DNA of 32,221 nt, from positions 131,191 to 163,411 of the forward strand of contig SZWC01003607.1 in assembly GCA_023375785.1 (NCBI GenBank). Reading direction: 5' to 3'. Below are positions 19,290 to 29,608 of the stretch, piece after piece (the stretch's first letter is position 1; each line of letters starts with the position of its first letter). A model generated the notes under the pieces. The model worked only from the letters and a program-made list of their open reading frames with translations. It did not search any database and was not told the DNA's origin. The DNA is from Penium margaritaceum (lineage: Eukaryota; Streptophyta; Zygnematophyceae; Desmidiales; Peniaceae). Both the position numbers and the translations under genes were made by a program.

Positions 19290-20270
19290 ACGGACCCACC
19301 AGCACCCCAAAACAGAGAACTAAGCGGGGCTTAATGGAGCTGCAGCCAGGCTTCATCTTTTGTGTTCCTACTTCGCAAGTGCGGAGGGGCAGAAGCGGGC
19401 TAGCACAGACACTGCGGCGTTGAGGGGCAGTGCAGTTGTGATCAGGTACAGCGAATAGCCATGTTGGAATGGGATCAAGAACTAGATTTTGGTATCCATT
19501 GCAAGCGGTTTCATTTTTAATGTGATTCATCCTGTTTGGACTTAGGAGTCAAAATCACAAATTTGACTGCTCACGGCTGAAGTTTCACCTTCGTTTCAAT
19601 CTCCACTTCATTTCCAGTAAAATTTGTGAGATATGTTTGGTGTGGGAACCAACATTTTGTCTGTCGAGACAAAATGAAATAGTTCTTATTTTGACTCGGT
19701 TTCAACAACTGAACACCATGTTTGTGACTTGTTTTATTTTGACTCATCCATCGTCAGTTCTGTTATGCTCTTACTTCAACTCAAATCGAATCAGAACCGA
19801 AACCAGCCGAAACTGGTTTGAAGTTTCTTGTAACATGCCTATGGTGAAGTCTTGTACAGAGGAGGCCTCACACTTTCTGAGTGTGCTCCCGTCATGACAT
19901 TGCCTGGTGCCTGCTGTATGAAGTGATTCATAGACCTGGTACACTCCAACCCTACTCCCACCTTCATCTCTGCGCTTATCAGGGAAGGCTTTTCTGAGGG
20001 CTATTCTTGGAACCTGGGACCAATTCATGGACCAGTTCCTAAGTAAGGTTTCCGGAAGGATGCCTGCTAGATTACACATTGAGCATTACTCCCTGCGTTC
20101 AACTCCCATGGCTGACACATCCTGTGTACACGTCACATCCATTTGCATGCTAAAAAATTGGCCTCCCAGGCCCTGATGCTTTCCCTCATGACAGCCCCCC
20201 CCTGCACCAAGGTCAAATCTCCGCCTCAAGCATCAAAGCCCCACTGAACTGACGGTTAGCATAGCCAACT
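19290..20270. other. Intron-like stretch between LysM exons
   Basis: No exon or element is recognised. A block around 19650-19820 is rich in CTCGGTTTC / GAACCGAAACC words resembling 14685-14850. Confidence 0.45.
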
Positions 20271-20273
20271 AAA

Positions 20274-20305
20274 TGAACGACCCACATTTTTCTGTGGGTC
20301 GTTCA
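20274..20305. repeat. Perfect 13-bp hairpin
   Basis: TGAACGACCCACA (20274-20286) is the exact reverse complement of TGTGGGTCGTTCA (20293-20305), with a 6-base loop TTTTTC. It lies in the intron about 160 bp before the LysM exon at 20463. Confidence 0.85.
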
Positions 20306-20462
20306 CACATACTTGAACATGGTTGACCCAAAAAGTGGACCAGGATCGACCATGCGGGCAATCAATTAGTCCTTCAACAACTGTGAGAGTAGGGTATGTC
20401 CTACAACTGCTCTGTACATGACTCCCAGAGATTCCATGCAGTCTCCATGCCCATGCCTGCAG

Positions 20463-20657
20463 GTCTGTGTGAGGCGTGGCAATGCACCCACATTGTTACC
20501 CAACTGCACAAACTACTACACGGCGCAGAAAGGGGACACATGCGAAAGCATCCTCACAAAGTTTCGGCTGAATGCATTTGAGTTCTACGCGCTAAACCCT
20601 GGCATCTACTGTGACAGATTGCAACTTTCTGACTTGGGACTTGCCTCAGGGCAGCAG
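20463..20657 (+). CDS. LysM gene 2: exon with a complete LysM domain
   Basis: The acceptor CCATGCCTGCAG ends at 20462, and the donor CAGCAG|GTGAGG follows 20657. The exon has 65 codons, phase 0 at both ends. It starts V-C-V-R-R-G-N, closing the previous repeat. A textbook cysteine-type LysM follows: C-T-N-Y-Y-T-A-Q-K-G-D-T-C, E-S-I-L-T-K-F, A-L-N-P-G-I-Y-C, and L-G-L-A-S-G-Q-Q. Splicing to 23802 gives G-Q-Q/V-C-V, so each exon boundary sits at the same point of the repeat, a sign of growth by exon duplication. A role in binding GlcNAc-containing glycans is known for the family. The ligand here is unknown. Confidence 0.88.
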
Positions 20658-20763
20658 GTGAGGGTTGCCTGCAACGCTGACCTCCCTCCCGTAACCTTTG
20701 AGCATACTTTGAATGCTCATAGCCCTTCCCGACTTCCCTCGTCACTCTCAGCCTCTCTCTCAA

Positions 20764-20771
20764 TCACACTA

Positions 20772-20853
<82 letters not shown>

Positions 20854-21009
20854 TCTCTCNNNNNNNNNNNNNNNNNNNNNNNNNNNNNNNNNNNNNNNNN
20901 NNNNNNNNNNNNNNNNNNNNNNNNNNNNNNNNNNNNNNNNNNNNNNNNNNNNNNNNNNNNNNNNNNNNNNNNNNNNNNNNNNNNNNNNNNNNNNNNNNNN
21001 NNNNNNNNN

Positions 21010-21048
<39 letters not shown>

Positions 21049-21062
21049 TCTCTCTCCCCTCT
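20764..21062 (+). repeat. (CT)n microsatellite with a 150-base gap
   Basis: Long CT/TCTC runs flank 150 Ns (20860-21009). The gap is a scaffold or low-complexity break inside the last intron of LysM gene 2. True repeat length is unknown. Open frames through it are artefacts. Confidence 0.97.
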
Positions 21063-21458
21063 GTTTCTCTTGTCCACTCTTCATTTGAGGAGGGAAAACC
21101 TGTCCATTGCAGCTTAATCCGCACATTTTGGTGAGGAAACGAGGACTAAAGCCCTAGAATGGCATGGGGGCTGTGCAACACAAGTTCCTAACTGTGATGC
21201 CTAAGACAGGTGCCGGGTGAGCCTCATTGTTTAATACGCACGATGGCACCGGCGAGGGAAGCTCACCGAGGCATGCTCAAAGTTGAGGGCAGAAGCTCCT
21301 ACTAGTACTCTGCACTGTGCCAATATACAGCCGTACCTTACACGAAAATGTAGCCACCACGACTGCAACGTCCATGATCACGTGCATAGTCACTGTTACC
21401 GAACCCATCCAACACATGACCCATGTCGGGTCAAAAACCAAGGCTTCGCCTATCCCAA

Positions 21459-21657
21459 TGGCATGAGTGTGAGGATTCGATGCAGGAGACCAGGATTCAG
21501 ATCCCAGATGCGACGAACTTTGTCTAGGTCGCTCTTGGGCCGGGCTGGCCAGGACTTGAGGTTGCAATTGGGCAACTGCCCCGAGGACTTACGGTGCCAG
21601 TAGGATGGCAAAACTGGTTAGAACCCCACCACGAAAAAGAAGAAAAGAAAAAAAAAG
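21459..21657 (+). mobile_element. Candidate tRNA-derived SINE
   Basis: TGGCATGAGTGTG (21459-21471) resembles a pol III box A with one extra base, and GGATTCAGATCCC (21493-21505) resembles box B (GGTTCGANTCC) in about 8 of 11 positions. A GC-rich body follows, ending in an A-rich tail with AAAAAGAAGAAAAG. The size and order fit a SINE. Target duplications are not evident. Confidence 0.4.
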
Positions 21658-21659
21658 CG

Positions 21660-23800
21660 CATCTGTATCCAGCACGTTGCAAAGCAACTTTAGCAGAGCT
21701 TTGTGGTATGTACTGTGCGGTTGGTGACTGAAATGGGCAAGCAATGTAGTGCGCATGAAATGCCAAGGTGTGTGGTGTAGACCAAGTATGACAGCCTGCC
21801 AGTGATTTGCGGCTACATTGTGGCTCATGGAGGCGGTCGGCATCTCAGAGCAGTAGAGTTCAGCGGACAGTTGGACAGTGAAGAGTGGAGAGGGGGATTT
21901 TATGTGGAGACAACGGGAAAGTCCAGAAGACAGAGATGATGGAGCATACCGTTTATGGCCAAGGGGCCTTCTTCAGTACTCTACTCTATCACGAATTTCG
22001 GAATGACACATATAGATCCACATCGAGGTAGGTAGGGTTGGACAAGACCTAGGGATGCAATTGAGGGATGCATTCAAGGCACGCAGACGGGGCCGCACGA
22101 GCCAACTCATCGCTCGAGATGCACAGCGTTGCAGCAATCGCAGCGAGTAGATGGTTCCGAAGTTGTTTGGTCACCTTCTTTATATTCAGCCGGGGCTTGA
22201 TCCTGGACCTGAGAATATAGGAACAGACTTTGCGTGGTAGGGTCCATGCCAACATTGCTCCCGGTGGGAACACATTGAGTTTTATGTTTTCTGAACGCTT
22301 TGCAAAGCGCTTCAGAAAGACTTCAAGTGTAGGTTCTCTGTCCGTGGGTTCAGAGAAGATTTCAACATGAGGGGTCTGCGCCCGAGTGAAATCGGGCCAG
22401 AGGTGAGCCGCGATCTAGCACCTGTGAGTTTCTCTGGCTGTTGTGTGTGTTTCACTTGAGAAAGAGGGGGAGCAGGAACTTGTGGGGGTAGCCACAGGCC
22501 CAAAGCCGGGAGAAGCAGAGCTCATTGGGCATCAGGAATGCTGTGGCTGACGAGGTCCTCAAGAGGTGCCTTTGAAGTTCCGTTGTCACAAAGGCCCGGA
22601 GGCAACTCCGTGGATGGTAACTGCTGAACAGTAGGTACAAACATGTGTTCATCGGTTTCTGGTACGTGTGACCATTCAGGATCCACCCTTTAGTGCCGTG
22701 GTTGGTGGCAATGCCCTATTCTACCACGTGTTGGTGCCAGTCCGTTGCAGCATCCCTTTCTCCTATTAGAGAACAATGTTCCTGCTGAACGAAGAAAGGC
22801 TTTTCTCACTGATTAAGGCTAAGTTTTCTTGCGCGTATAGTTTCTACATGTAGTTTTGTATGTCATGGTGCAGTGGTGCCCTTATTTCTTAACCCTTTAC
22901 TTCAACGTTGCTGCGTAAGCACATGTGAAGCACGCTTCTGCAGTCTAACACCACAGATACTTGTCACTCTATCCAAATCTGAAGAGTGGGGATAGACACT
23001 TACTTCTCTCTCCACTCTACAGGGTAATGTTTTGTTGGCTGAGACATCCATGTTGTGGCAAGAGGATGGTGCATAAAATGGTGAAGTCCTACGAGGGGTA
23101 ACCCCACTACTATCGAGCCTATTTTTTTCAAAATCTGGAACGCCGAAGCTTATGCTTCCCCCAATCCCTCTCTCCCAATATTCCTCTCCCTTTCCTTCTC
23201 TGCTCCTTCTCCCTCCAAATCTCCCTCTTCCTTGTCGTCTCCATCATCGCTTGCCCAAAAGTCCATCGCAACCTTCTACGTCCCCTCAAATGCACCTGTT
23301 CAATCTCTTATCCCCCTTTCTCAGTATCTTTCCTACTTTCAATGAACCCTTTGAAGAGTGCACGTTCACTGCCATGTCAGTACCACTCATAGCTGAGGGT
23401 GCCATGCTCTCTGGCCAATGCAGGAAGCAAGGTGTAATGACCTGCTTGCTTTTTGGCTGTCCAGTGAGAGGCAGAAGAAATTCACCAGTGAATGGATGCA
23501 GCCAGCTGAACTGCATTGGTGGCTGTAGGCCGGTGCTTTTGTGGGCATGGAAGCAAGGCTTCTAGCCTCTCTTAGAGAGTCTGAAAGGCGGGTGTGGCTC
23601 TCAATCGTCCCATGCCGTGTCCACATGGCAGGTATGCGCAACCATGCAACAACACAGATGCGTGTCATAGCAGCCACACAGGCAACCCCGTCCTTTTCCA
23701 CAGGACAAGCTCTGTGCCATTCTGTATGCACTTCGAAAAACCTACACTAGTTTCATACCTCAGCGGTTCTGTGTTTTGCACTCGCCCTCGCAATGTTGCA
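21660..23800. other. Remainder of the last intron of LysM gene 2
   Basis: Apart from the palindrome at 22289-22317 I recognise nothing. A Cys-containing + frame at 23330-23565 and a good-looking donor (GGCAG|GTATGC near 23630) exist, but I cannot match them to a domain. Confidence 0.4.
22289..22317. repeat. Near-perfect loopless palindrome
   Basis: TTCTGAACGCTTTG faces CAAAGCGCTTCAGAA with one base of slippage and no loop. It is a cruciform-capable 29-bp palindrome inside the intron. Confidence 0.75.
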
Positions 23801-23801
23801 G

Positions 23802-24050
23802 GTGTGTGTCTCAGCAGACACTGTGTCGTTCCGTTGGTGCCAAGTGGGCAGCATGCCACGTCGTGTGGTGCGTGGAGACATATGCCTCGGCCTGATGGCC
23901 AACTTCTTTACCTCCATGCAGCAGATGGAGGCGTTCAACTATGGTTTCAAATGCACACCACGTCAGCTATTTGTGGGCAAAAACATCTGCGTAACTGCTT
24001 CTTCTGGTGGTGGACGACCACCACCACCGATCAAGAAAAAGGCTCCCTAG
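23802..24050 (+). CDS. LysM gene 2: terminal exon (LysM plus Gly/Pro/Lys tail)
   Basis: The acceptor AATGTTGCAG ends at 23801. The exon runs GTG TGT GTC ... to TAG at 24048-24050 (82 codons plus stop), phase 0. V-C-V closes the LysM encoded by 20463-20657. A further LysM follows: P-R-R-V-V-R-G-D-I-C-L-G-L-M, M-E-A-F-N-Y-G-F-K-C and K-N-I-C-V-T-A. The tail S-S-G-G-G-R-P-P-P-P-I-K-K-K-A-P ends the protein. Compared with 1-237 it has T-to-I in the G-D-T-C motif, D-to-G and P-to-T. The N-Y-G in place of the usual N-P-G is shared by both copies. Function (glycan binding) is inferred from the family. Confidence 0.85.
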   Translation: MCVSADTVSFRWCQVGSMPRRVVRGDICLGLMANFFTSMQQMEAFNYGFKCTPRQLFVGKNICVTASSGGGRPPPPIKKKAP

Positions 24051-24463
24051 AATGTGTGGCCCTTCAGCCCCTGGTCGGAACGTTTTCCTTGTGGACTATC
24101 GCCACCCGTGGTCATTTCAGGCATTCGGGCAACCCACACTGTAGAGAAAATTACACTTACATTTACTTTATTTCAGTTCTTGCTTGTCTCCAGAGTGTGA
24201 GCAGTGTGACTACCACCCACTCCTCCAGCAAGCCAGTGTTTGTGCTTTCTTTGCCCTCCTTACTTGGCAAGCTTGTTGTCCTATGAGAATCCTACAAGTA
24301 CTCTTGGGATGTCATGCAACACGTACCCTGCAGTGAGTGTTTTCTTCAGAATACCATCCAGATGTGGACAGTAATTGTTAAGACATGTGGACATGGAAAT
24401 TGAGTTTTGTTGTTGTATCACAAGTTCAAAATCCCTTCGACAAACCTTGCGTTAGTTCATGTT
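24051..24463 (+). other. 3' flank of LysM gene 2
   Basis: This is homologous to 238-657 with scattered differences and runs to the same copia insertion point (target bases ATGTT at 24459-24463). No further exon is seen. Confidence 0.6.
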
Positions 24464-25107
24464 TGTTGAGAGGGTGCCTTAGAGAAGCGAGCATGTGGGA
24501 CTTAAAGGGACTTAGTTTTGCTTAAGGATGGTTGTAGAATCACTCAAATTAATGGAGAACATATAGAGCTATTCAAGTCAGCCCTCTCACAAGCCACGTC
24601 ACTTAGCCATGGAGGCCAGGGCTCACCCACTAAAGCCCGTAATCTCACACAAAAGCAAGAAATCAGCCCACAAATCAGGCAAACAACTCACACACGACCT
24701 ACAGAGCTAAGAAATACTCTCATGAAACACTCCTAGTGGTCACATCCCCGAAACTCTCATGAAGAATTTCCATGTGTCCCTGGCTAGCACACAAGGATCT
24801 CACCTGAACTAAAAAATACAAAGAGGTATCTTTTTCCTAGTCAAGATACTATGACAAGACAATCCTAAGATCAAGGACCTGTTCAGGATATCTCTCCCAT
24901 CAGGTCTTCACCCTTGACCTGTTGCCTTTTTCTTTTCGCAGGCTAGGGCATAGAGCCGTTGCCCATGATGACCCAGACACCGGCGGTCAATCGCCTTGGA
25001 AACTTAAAAAAACCATATCTCCCAATCCGATCGTTTGATCGGCCGAAAACTTGTATCGTCATTTTTCCCCAGAATGTTTTGAATGGTGGAGTGTGATTGA
25101 CAATTAG
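24464..25107 (-). repeat. 3' LTR of copia copy 2 (end deleted)
   Basis: It begins TGTTGAG at 24464 after ATGTT and is collinear with 658-1307. Homology breaks at a shared GAG (25107-25109 here; 1305-1307 and 1735-1737 in copy 1), which is the deletion junction. The terminal CA is lost. Confidence 0.75.
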
Positions 25108-25129
25108 AGATGGCCACAACCGCCGACCG

Positions 25130-26210
25130 TTTGCTATACTAGCTGATAATGTCTCCATTCATGAGAAACACATGTCTAGAGATGGACTTGTAGTCCTCAG
25201 GGTTTGAGGCCCAATCTGCATCTGTGTAGCCAACGAGGCTATTATTGGTGTTTTCGTAGGTGATGCCGATGTTGCAAGGTAACGAAAGATCTGCTTCACT
25301 GCCTTTAGGTGCTCAAATCTAGGGCTATCCATGTACTGGCTCACAGTGCTCACAGCCTATGCAAGGTCTGACCTGGCTACGACCATCAGGTACATAAGAC
25401 TACCGGCGATGCTTTGGTACTTTTGCTGCTCAACTGCATCTCCTTCTCCACTGAAGCCCATGAGGTTGGTACGTCTAAAGAGGTGTGCCGATTGGTTTTA
25501 TCTCTACCTACCGAACCCCTGCAGGATATCATTGATGTAACGACTTTGCTATAGTGAGATGGTGTGTGCTTTGTTGTCAACACGTGATTTCAGTGATGAG
25601 GAAGTATGAAGCCTCTCTAAGGCCAGACATCTGGAAGCGTTCCTGTATTTTCTCTTTGAACTCTTGTACTGTATACATGTTGGAAAGGAGGAGCATGTCA
25701 TCCACATAGACAGTAATGATGAGGACTTCATGTTCATGCTATCAGCGATAGACGATATAGTCACATTCGTAATGTTCAAACCCCATGCACTTTAACGCCA
25801 CATCCAACTTCCGGTTCCAAGCACGCGACGCTTGCTTGAGGCTCCAAAGCGACTTCTATAGCTTACAGGTTCTTTTGGCCATCCATGGCGAAACCCTCCA
25901 GCTGGTCTATGTAGATCTCCTTCTCAAAGTCACCATTTAAGAATGTCATCTTAACATCCATGTGGTGGATCTTGAAGTCCTCATCTGCTGCATAAGAGAG
26001 GAACGTGCGCAGAGAGGAAAACCTAACAACAGGAGAAAAATTCTTTGTGTAGTCGATGTTTTCCTACTGCGAGTAGTCCTTGGCGATCAGCCTAGCCTTG
26101 TACTTTTCCAGGTGGTTGTTTTTCCAGCTCCCACATGCCATTGTTGGGTTGGGACTGTATCTCTTACTACACTGCTTTCGCCCAATTTGCTGCATCTGGT
26201 GTAGCCATGG
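25130..26210 (-). pseudogene. Copia RT / RNase H (copy 2) with YVDD
   Basis: The minus strand reads V-L-I-I-T-V-Y-V-D-D-M-L-L-L-S-N around 25680-25725, the copia RT active-site strand. The left end has S-T-V-S-Q-Y-M and A-V-K-Q-I-F-R-Y-L. Two consecutive stops precede the active-site block (about 25745), and other frames must be joined, so it is a pseudogene. It gives the reference for what copy 1 has lost. Confidence 0.8.
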
Positions 26211-26689
26211 CCTTATTGTAGGATGTTGGCTCATCTAAATGTTCTACAACTGTGACATTTATCTATTTGGGTTTTTGTAACATCTAGAAATGGCCGCACT
26301 CACTAGGATTGTAGCGCACCCTCTGAGGGTACCTGACACCAGGTGCTTGGGTATAAGTAGGTGGTTGGGACGGTGCTCCTAGAACAATTGCTGTTGTTGG
26401 TGGTACTGCATCTCCTTCCTCTCCGTTTGCCAATGAGGAAGCTGTATCTACTACATATGACATAGGAGGGTGGGCTCATTCTCCCACTGTCACAGTATAG
26501 GAAGGATGAGGAGAGACTGAGACAGGAGGATTGTCTGCTATGACTACTTTTTCAGCTGCTGGTCGTGTTGCCTCTTCGTGGAAAATATTGGTACGATGAC
26601 GTTGGTCTCATAAAAGAAGAAATCCCTGGAGATGATGATGTGGTCGGTACCCCTCTTGTAGAGGTGAAAGGCTTTGCTTGCAATCATCA

Positions 26690-27440
26690 GCATGTGCGCA
26701 CTTGTTGCGTCCCACTTCTACCGCTTCTCCTTTAGCATGTGCATGTGTGCCAAGCTGCCAAACGCAGGGAGGTGACCCATGCTTGGCTTCTTGCTAAACC
26801 ACACCTCGTACAGTGTCATATGCTCCAGCACCTTAGTAATAGTACGGTTCTTGATGTAGAATGTTGTGCTCAGGGCTTCAGCCTAGAAGTCATAGGTGAG
26901 TTGAGTCACTTGACACATGGAGCGCGCCAACTCAATGATGGTGCGGTTGGCACATTTTGCTACACTGTTTTGCTGTGGCGAGTATGGCGCAGTGCGCTAC
27001 GCCTTGATGCCAGCTACTGCAAGGTAGTCTTGAAACACCTTGCTTAGGAACTCTCCTTTGTGGTCAGTGCGTAGCGCCTTAATCTTCTTGCCAGTTTGAT
27101 TTTCCACCATTGCCTTAAACTCCTTGAACTTGTCCAAGCATTGGTCCTTAGAAGCAAGGAAGTTTATAGTAGTGTAAGGAGAAAAATCATGAATGAAGGT
27201 TAGGAAATACCTAGAGCTTCCAAAGCTCTCAGTCTACAATGGCTCACACAATTCCGCGTAGACCAGCTCCAGCACCTCCTTTTTGCACTCTCCTCCTCTA
27301 GAGAACGCCTTGCAATGTTGCTTCCCCTCCAAACAGTCGACACATAACTCCTGATCGAATTTGGAGATGTTGGGAAAATCGCGTACCATCCTGATCGAAT
27401 TTGAAGCTGGTACAAGGCGCACATGCCAATGTGGCCATAG
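26690..27440 (-). pseudogene. Copia integrase (copy 2)
   Basis: The minus-strand frames contain E-L-C-V-D-C-L-E-G-K-Q (both zinc-module cysteines, unlike copy 1), then L-V-Y-A-E-L-C-E-P-L. The first catalytic Asp of the Y-T-D-L motif is Glu here. Upstream, W-H-A-R-Y-G-H-I-G supplies the His pair of the zinc module. Confidence 0.75.
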
Positions 27441-27910
27441 CGCGCATGCCAGATCTCGCCATCTATCGCCTGCACCACTACTGCAAGACTCTGTTCACGC
27501 AGGATCTTGGTTATCCTCAGGATGCAATACATCTCGCCTTCCTTCACTGCCTTGGCCAACTCCTCTCTAGTATCTTTGTTGAGGATGTAGCCAGAGTCGA
27601 CGTAGAAGATGAAGCGTAATCTATTGTTGGTAAGAGAGGAGACTGAGAGGAGGCTAAATGCATCATTAGGTACATACAACATGCTATAGAACACTCTCAC
27701 TTCAACACCACACGGGGCCTCCAACCACATCTCCACAATCCCAACTGCCTCATTATAAAACACTTGATCATCACCTCAAGTAATAGGTTGAAGGGGGAAT
27801 GAAGAGCAGCTACGTAAACCACTCATGGTGTGTCAAGCTCTTTGTACACCCTGAATCCTTGTACCACTCTAGATTCGCCTTCTCCACCTACGACATGTTG
27901 GATTTAGCCA
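27440..27910 (-). pseudogene. Copia protease / pre-integrase region (copy 2)
   Basis: The open frame at 27200-27763 includes V-E-M-W-L-E-A-P, M-L-Y-V-P-N-D and K-D-T-R-E-E-L-A, collinear with copy 1 residues at 3691-4077. The protease motif zone near 27860 is frame-broken. Confidence 0.65.
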
Positions 27911-28780
27911 TGAAGAGACGGCCGCGTACATATTGCCAAATTGACATGTTCATATTGCCAAAATGACGTGCACTGGTCAAGTTTTGCTGCTGCTACTGCT
28001 AACGCTGTTGTGATTGCTGCTGCTAGTGCAGAGACTGCTGCTATTATTAATACTACGGTGCCTACTGCTGTTACTACTCCTTCTGGTCTGTCCTGAACTT
28101 GAAGCACTCTTTCTTGTGGTGTCCCTCTTTCTTGCAGTAATAGAACTTGCCTTTCTTCTTTCCTCTGCTACCTAGACTGTTACTGCGACTACTAGTTGCG
28201 TGCACCCATGACCCAAAAGGTGCTTCGCCGTTGCTACTGTCATTGTACTTTGCTGCATTACGACGTAATTCCACCTGCACCAGGTATTGCAGATTAAGTT
28301 AAGGTCAAGTGTTGGCTAGCACTCCAACATCTCTCACATCGTGTTGTAGCTCGTTTGGGGACCCCTTAGCAAGAGGAGGATAAAGTACTTCTCTTCCACA
28401 GGGTTTCCAGATGCTTTTAACTGCTTTGCTAAATCCTTTGCCCTTTACCACCCTACACCTTCAATGTCATCATCTTCTCCTCCAAAAGGATGAGGAATGC
28501 ATGATCCTTACTTTCATACTTCTTGCACAATACTTCCCACCCCTCCTTTGTAGTATTCTTGTCATCCACGTATTGAAGATGAGGGTTGGAGATGGTTTTG
28601 ACAAGCAACGTGTAAGTTTGCCTCTCCCTCTTCTGCCACTCCTCCCTACCACTGAAGTAGCAGTATATGACCCATCATGTGCTCCACCCATTTTCTGCAT
28701 TTCTCCTACCACCACCTATGCTGCGGTGATGCTCGTTCCTTGCGGATTTGGAGCTGGCTTATCGTCGCTTACCACCTCCT
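27911..28780 (-). pseudogene. Copia gag (copy 2), truncated
   Basis: A zinc knuckle remnant reads F-Y-Y-C-K-K-E-G-H-H-K-K-E-C-F. The first Cys is Phe, while the remaining C-x4-H-x4-C is intact. Homology to copy 1 gag runs to 28780 (4961 in copy 1) and stops at the minisatellite. Confidence 0.65.
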
Positions 28781-28960
28781 ACGGTCTTGTGTTTGTCACA
28801 TGAACGGTCTTGTGTTTGTCACGTGAACGGGGCTGTGTGTGTCATGGAGGCGATTGTGTGTAGAATGTGCAGGCATTGTGCGTGTGGCATGCACGGGGTT
28901 GCGAACGTTTTGGGTGAACGTCGTTGTATGTGCTGTGTGCATGGGGCTATGTATGCTGCT
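28781..28960 (+). repeat. 23-bp tandem repeat and degenerate extension
   Basis: ACGGTCTTGTGTTTGTCACA (28781 on) repeats with one change from 28804, giving two 23-bp units. Degenerate GGGCTGTGTGTGTCATGG-like units follow to about 28960. It marks the break point between copia copy 2 and the hAT element. Confidence 0.7.
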
Positions 28961-28969
28961 GCCCTTGAG

Positions 28970-29608
28970 GTCGCACCACCTCTTGCGGCGGTCACGAGAA
29001 CTGCAGACAAATTTGGCCAAAGCCCGCCCTTTCTCCACCAGTGTGCTCACTTGGCGCTCAGCCAGGAAGGCTTGAACACCAAGATTGACACAATGGCAGA
29101 AGCACTGGAACCACATCTGGTTGTTGAAGTTGCAGGGCTGGAGGAGGGCAACGCGGCGCATAGCAACCTTGTTGGCGTTCGCATGATCGAGGGTGATCCC
29201 CGCCACCTTCTCACCAAGGTTCCAGTAATTACCGATACTATCAATCAGTGCATTGCTGATTGCTTCCAAAAGACTGCAACTCCAGGATGTGCTTGAGGTC
29301 GAGGGTCATGGAGAGAAGCTTCCAGCGCTCGTGGACCCAATGTGCTGAACGCCATGTTGTGCTCAAAGTTTGAAGCTTTCCAGCCATCCGTTGTGAATGC
29401 CACCTTGCCCTTCACCATGGCCAGGTGAGCCTTGATGAATTCCTTCACCTGGCTTCAAACCTCATCACGGCCGTCACTAACATTGTGGCGCTCCGGCGGG
29501 CAAAGGTCTGGGCGCATCCCAATGAAGAGCCTGCGGAGCTCAGGCAGGTCCAGCACACGGAAGGAGACATTGCCTGTACAGAAGATGTCCATGTCTCGGC
29601 GAATGTGG
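28970..29608 (-). pseudogene. hAT transposase core (minus-strand element)
   Basis: Reading right to left: D-M-D-I-F-C-T-G-N-V-S-F-R-V-L-D-L-P, R-P-D-L-C-P-P, K-G-K-V-A-F-T-T-D-G-W-K-A-S-N (first catalytic Asp), W-K-L-L-S-M-T-L-D-L-K in another frame, then I-G-N-Y-W-N-L and V-A-G-I-T-L-D-H-A-N-A-N-K (second Asp), and F-C-H-C-V-N-L-G-V-Q. These are hallmark hAT segments. At least two frameshifts interrupt it, and the C-terminal dimerisation domain is missing beyond 28970. Confidence 0.75.

Larger units (their letters stand above)
24464..28780 (-). mobile_element. Ty1/copia element, copy 2 (5'-truncated, internally deleted)
   Basis: This is the same insertion as 658-6327, duplicated with its flank. 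It keeps most of the 3' LTR (24464-25107), RT, integrase, protease and gag, but ends at 28780 within gag, where a minisatellite and an hAT element begin. A 430-bp deletion removed the end of the LTR and the RNase H end. Unlike copy 1 it retains the RT core, including the Y-V-D-D motif (25697-25708, minus strand). In-frame stops occur just before that motif, so RT is also dead. The primer-binding site and 5' LTR are absent. Confidence 0.85.

Noticed and set aside
20418..21134. Long Leu/Ser or Arg/Glu-rich frames across the CT repeat
   Set aside because: They are microsatellite translations that span 150 Ns. Only 20463-20657 is a supported exon.
23152..23565. 137-residue + frame with several cysteines
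   Set aside because: The first half is Pro/Ser/Leu from a CT-rich tract and the cysteine part matches no family I know. It lies within the presumed intron.
23660..23800. Possible extra LysM-like exon (frame with D-K-L-C-A-I-L just upstream of the terminal exon)
   Set aside because: It has an acceptor-like CCACAG and a Cys pattern, but the N-P motif and a matching donor are missing, and the flanking LysM exons already join perfectly.
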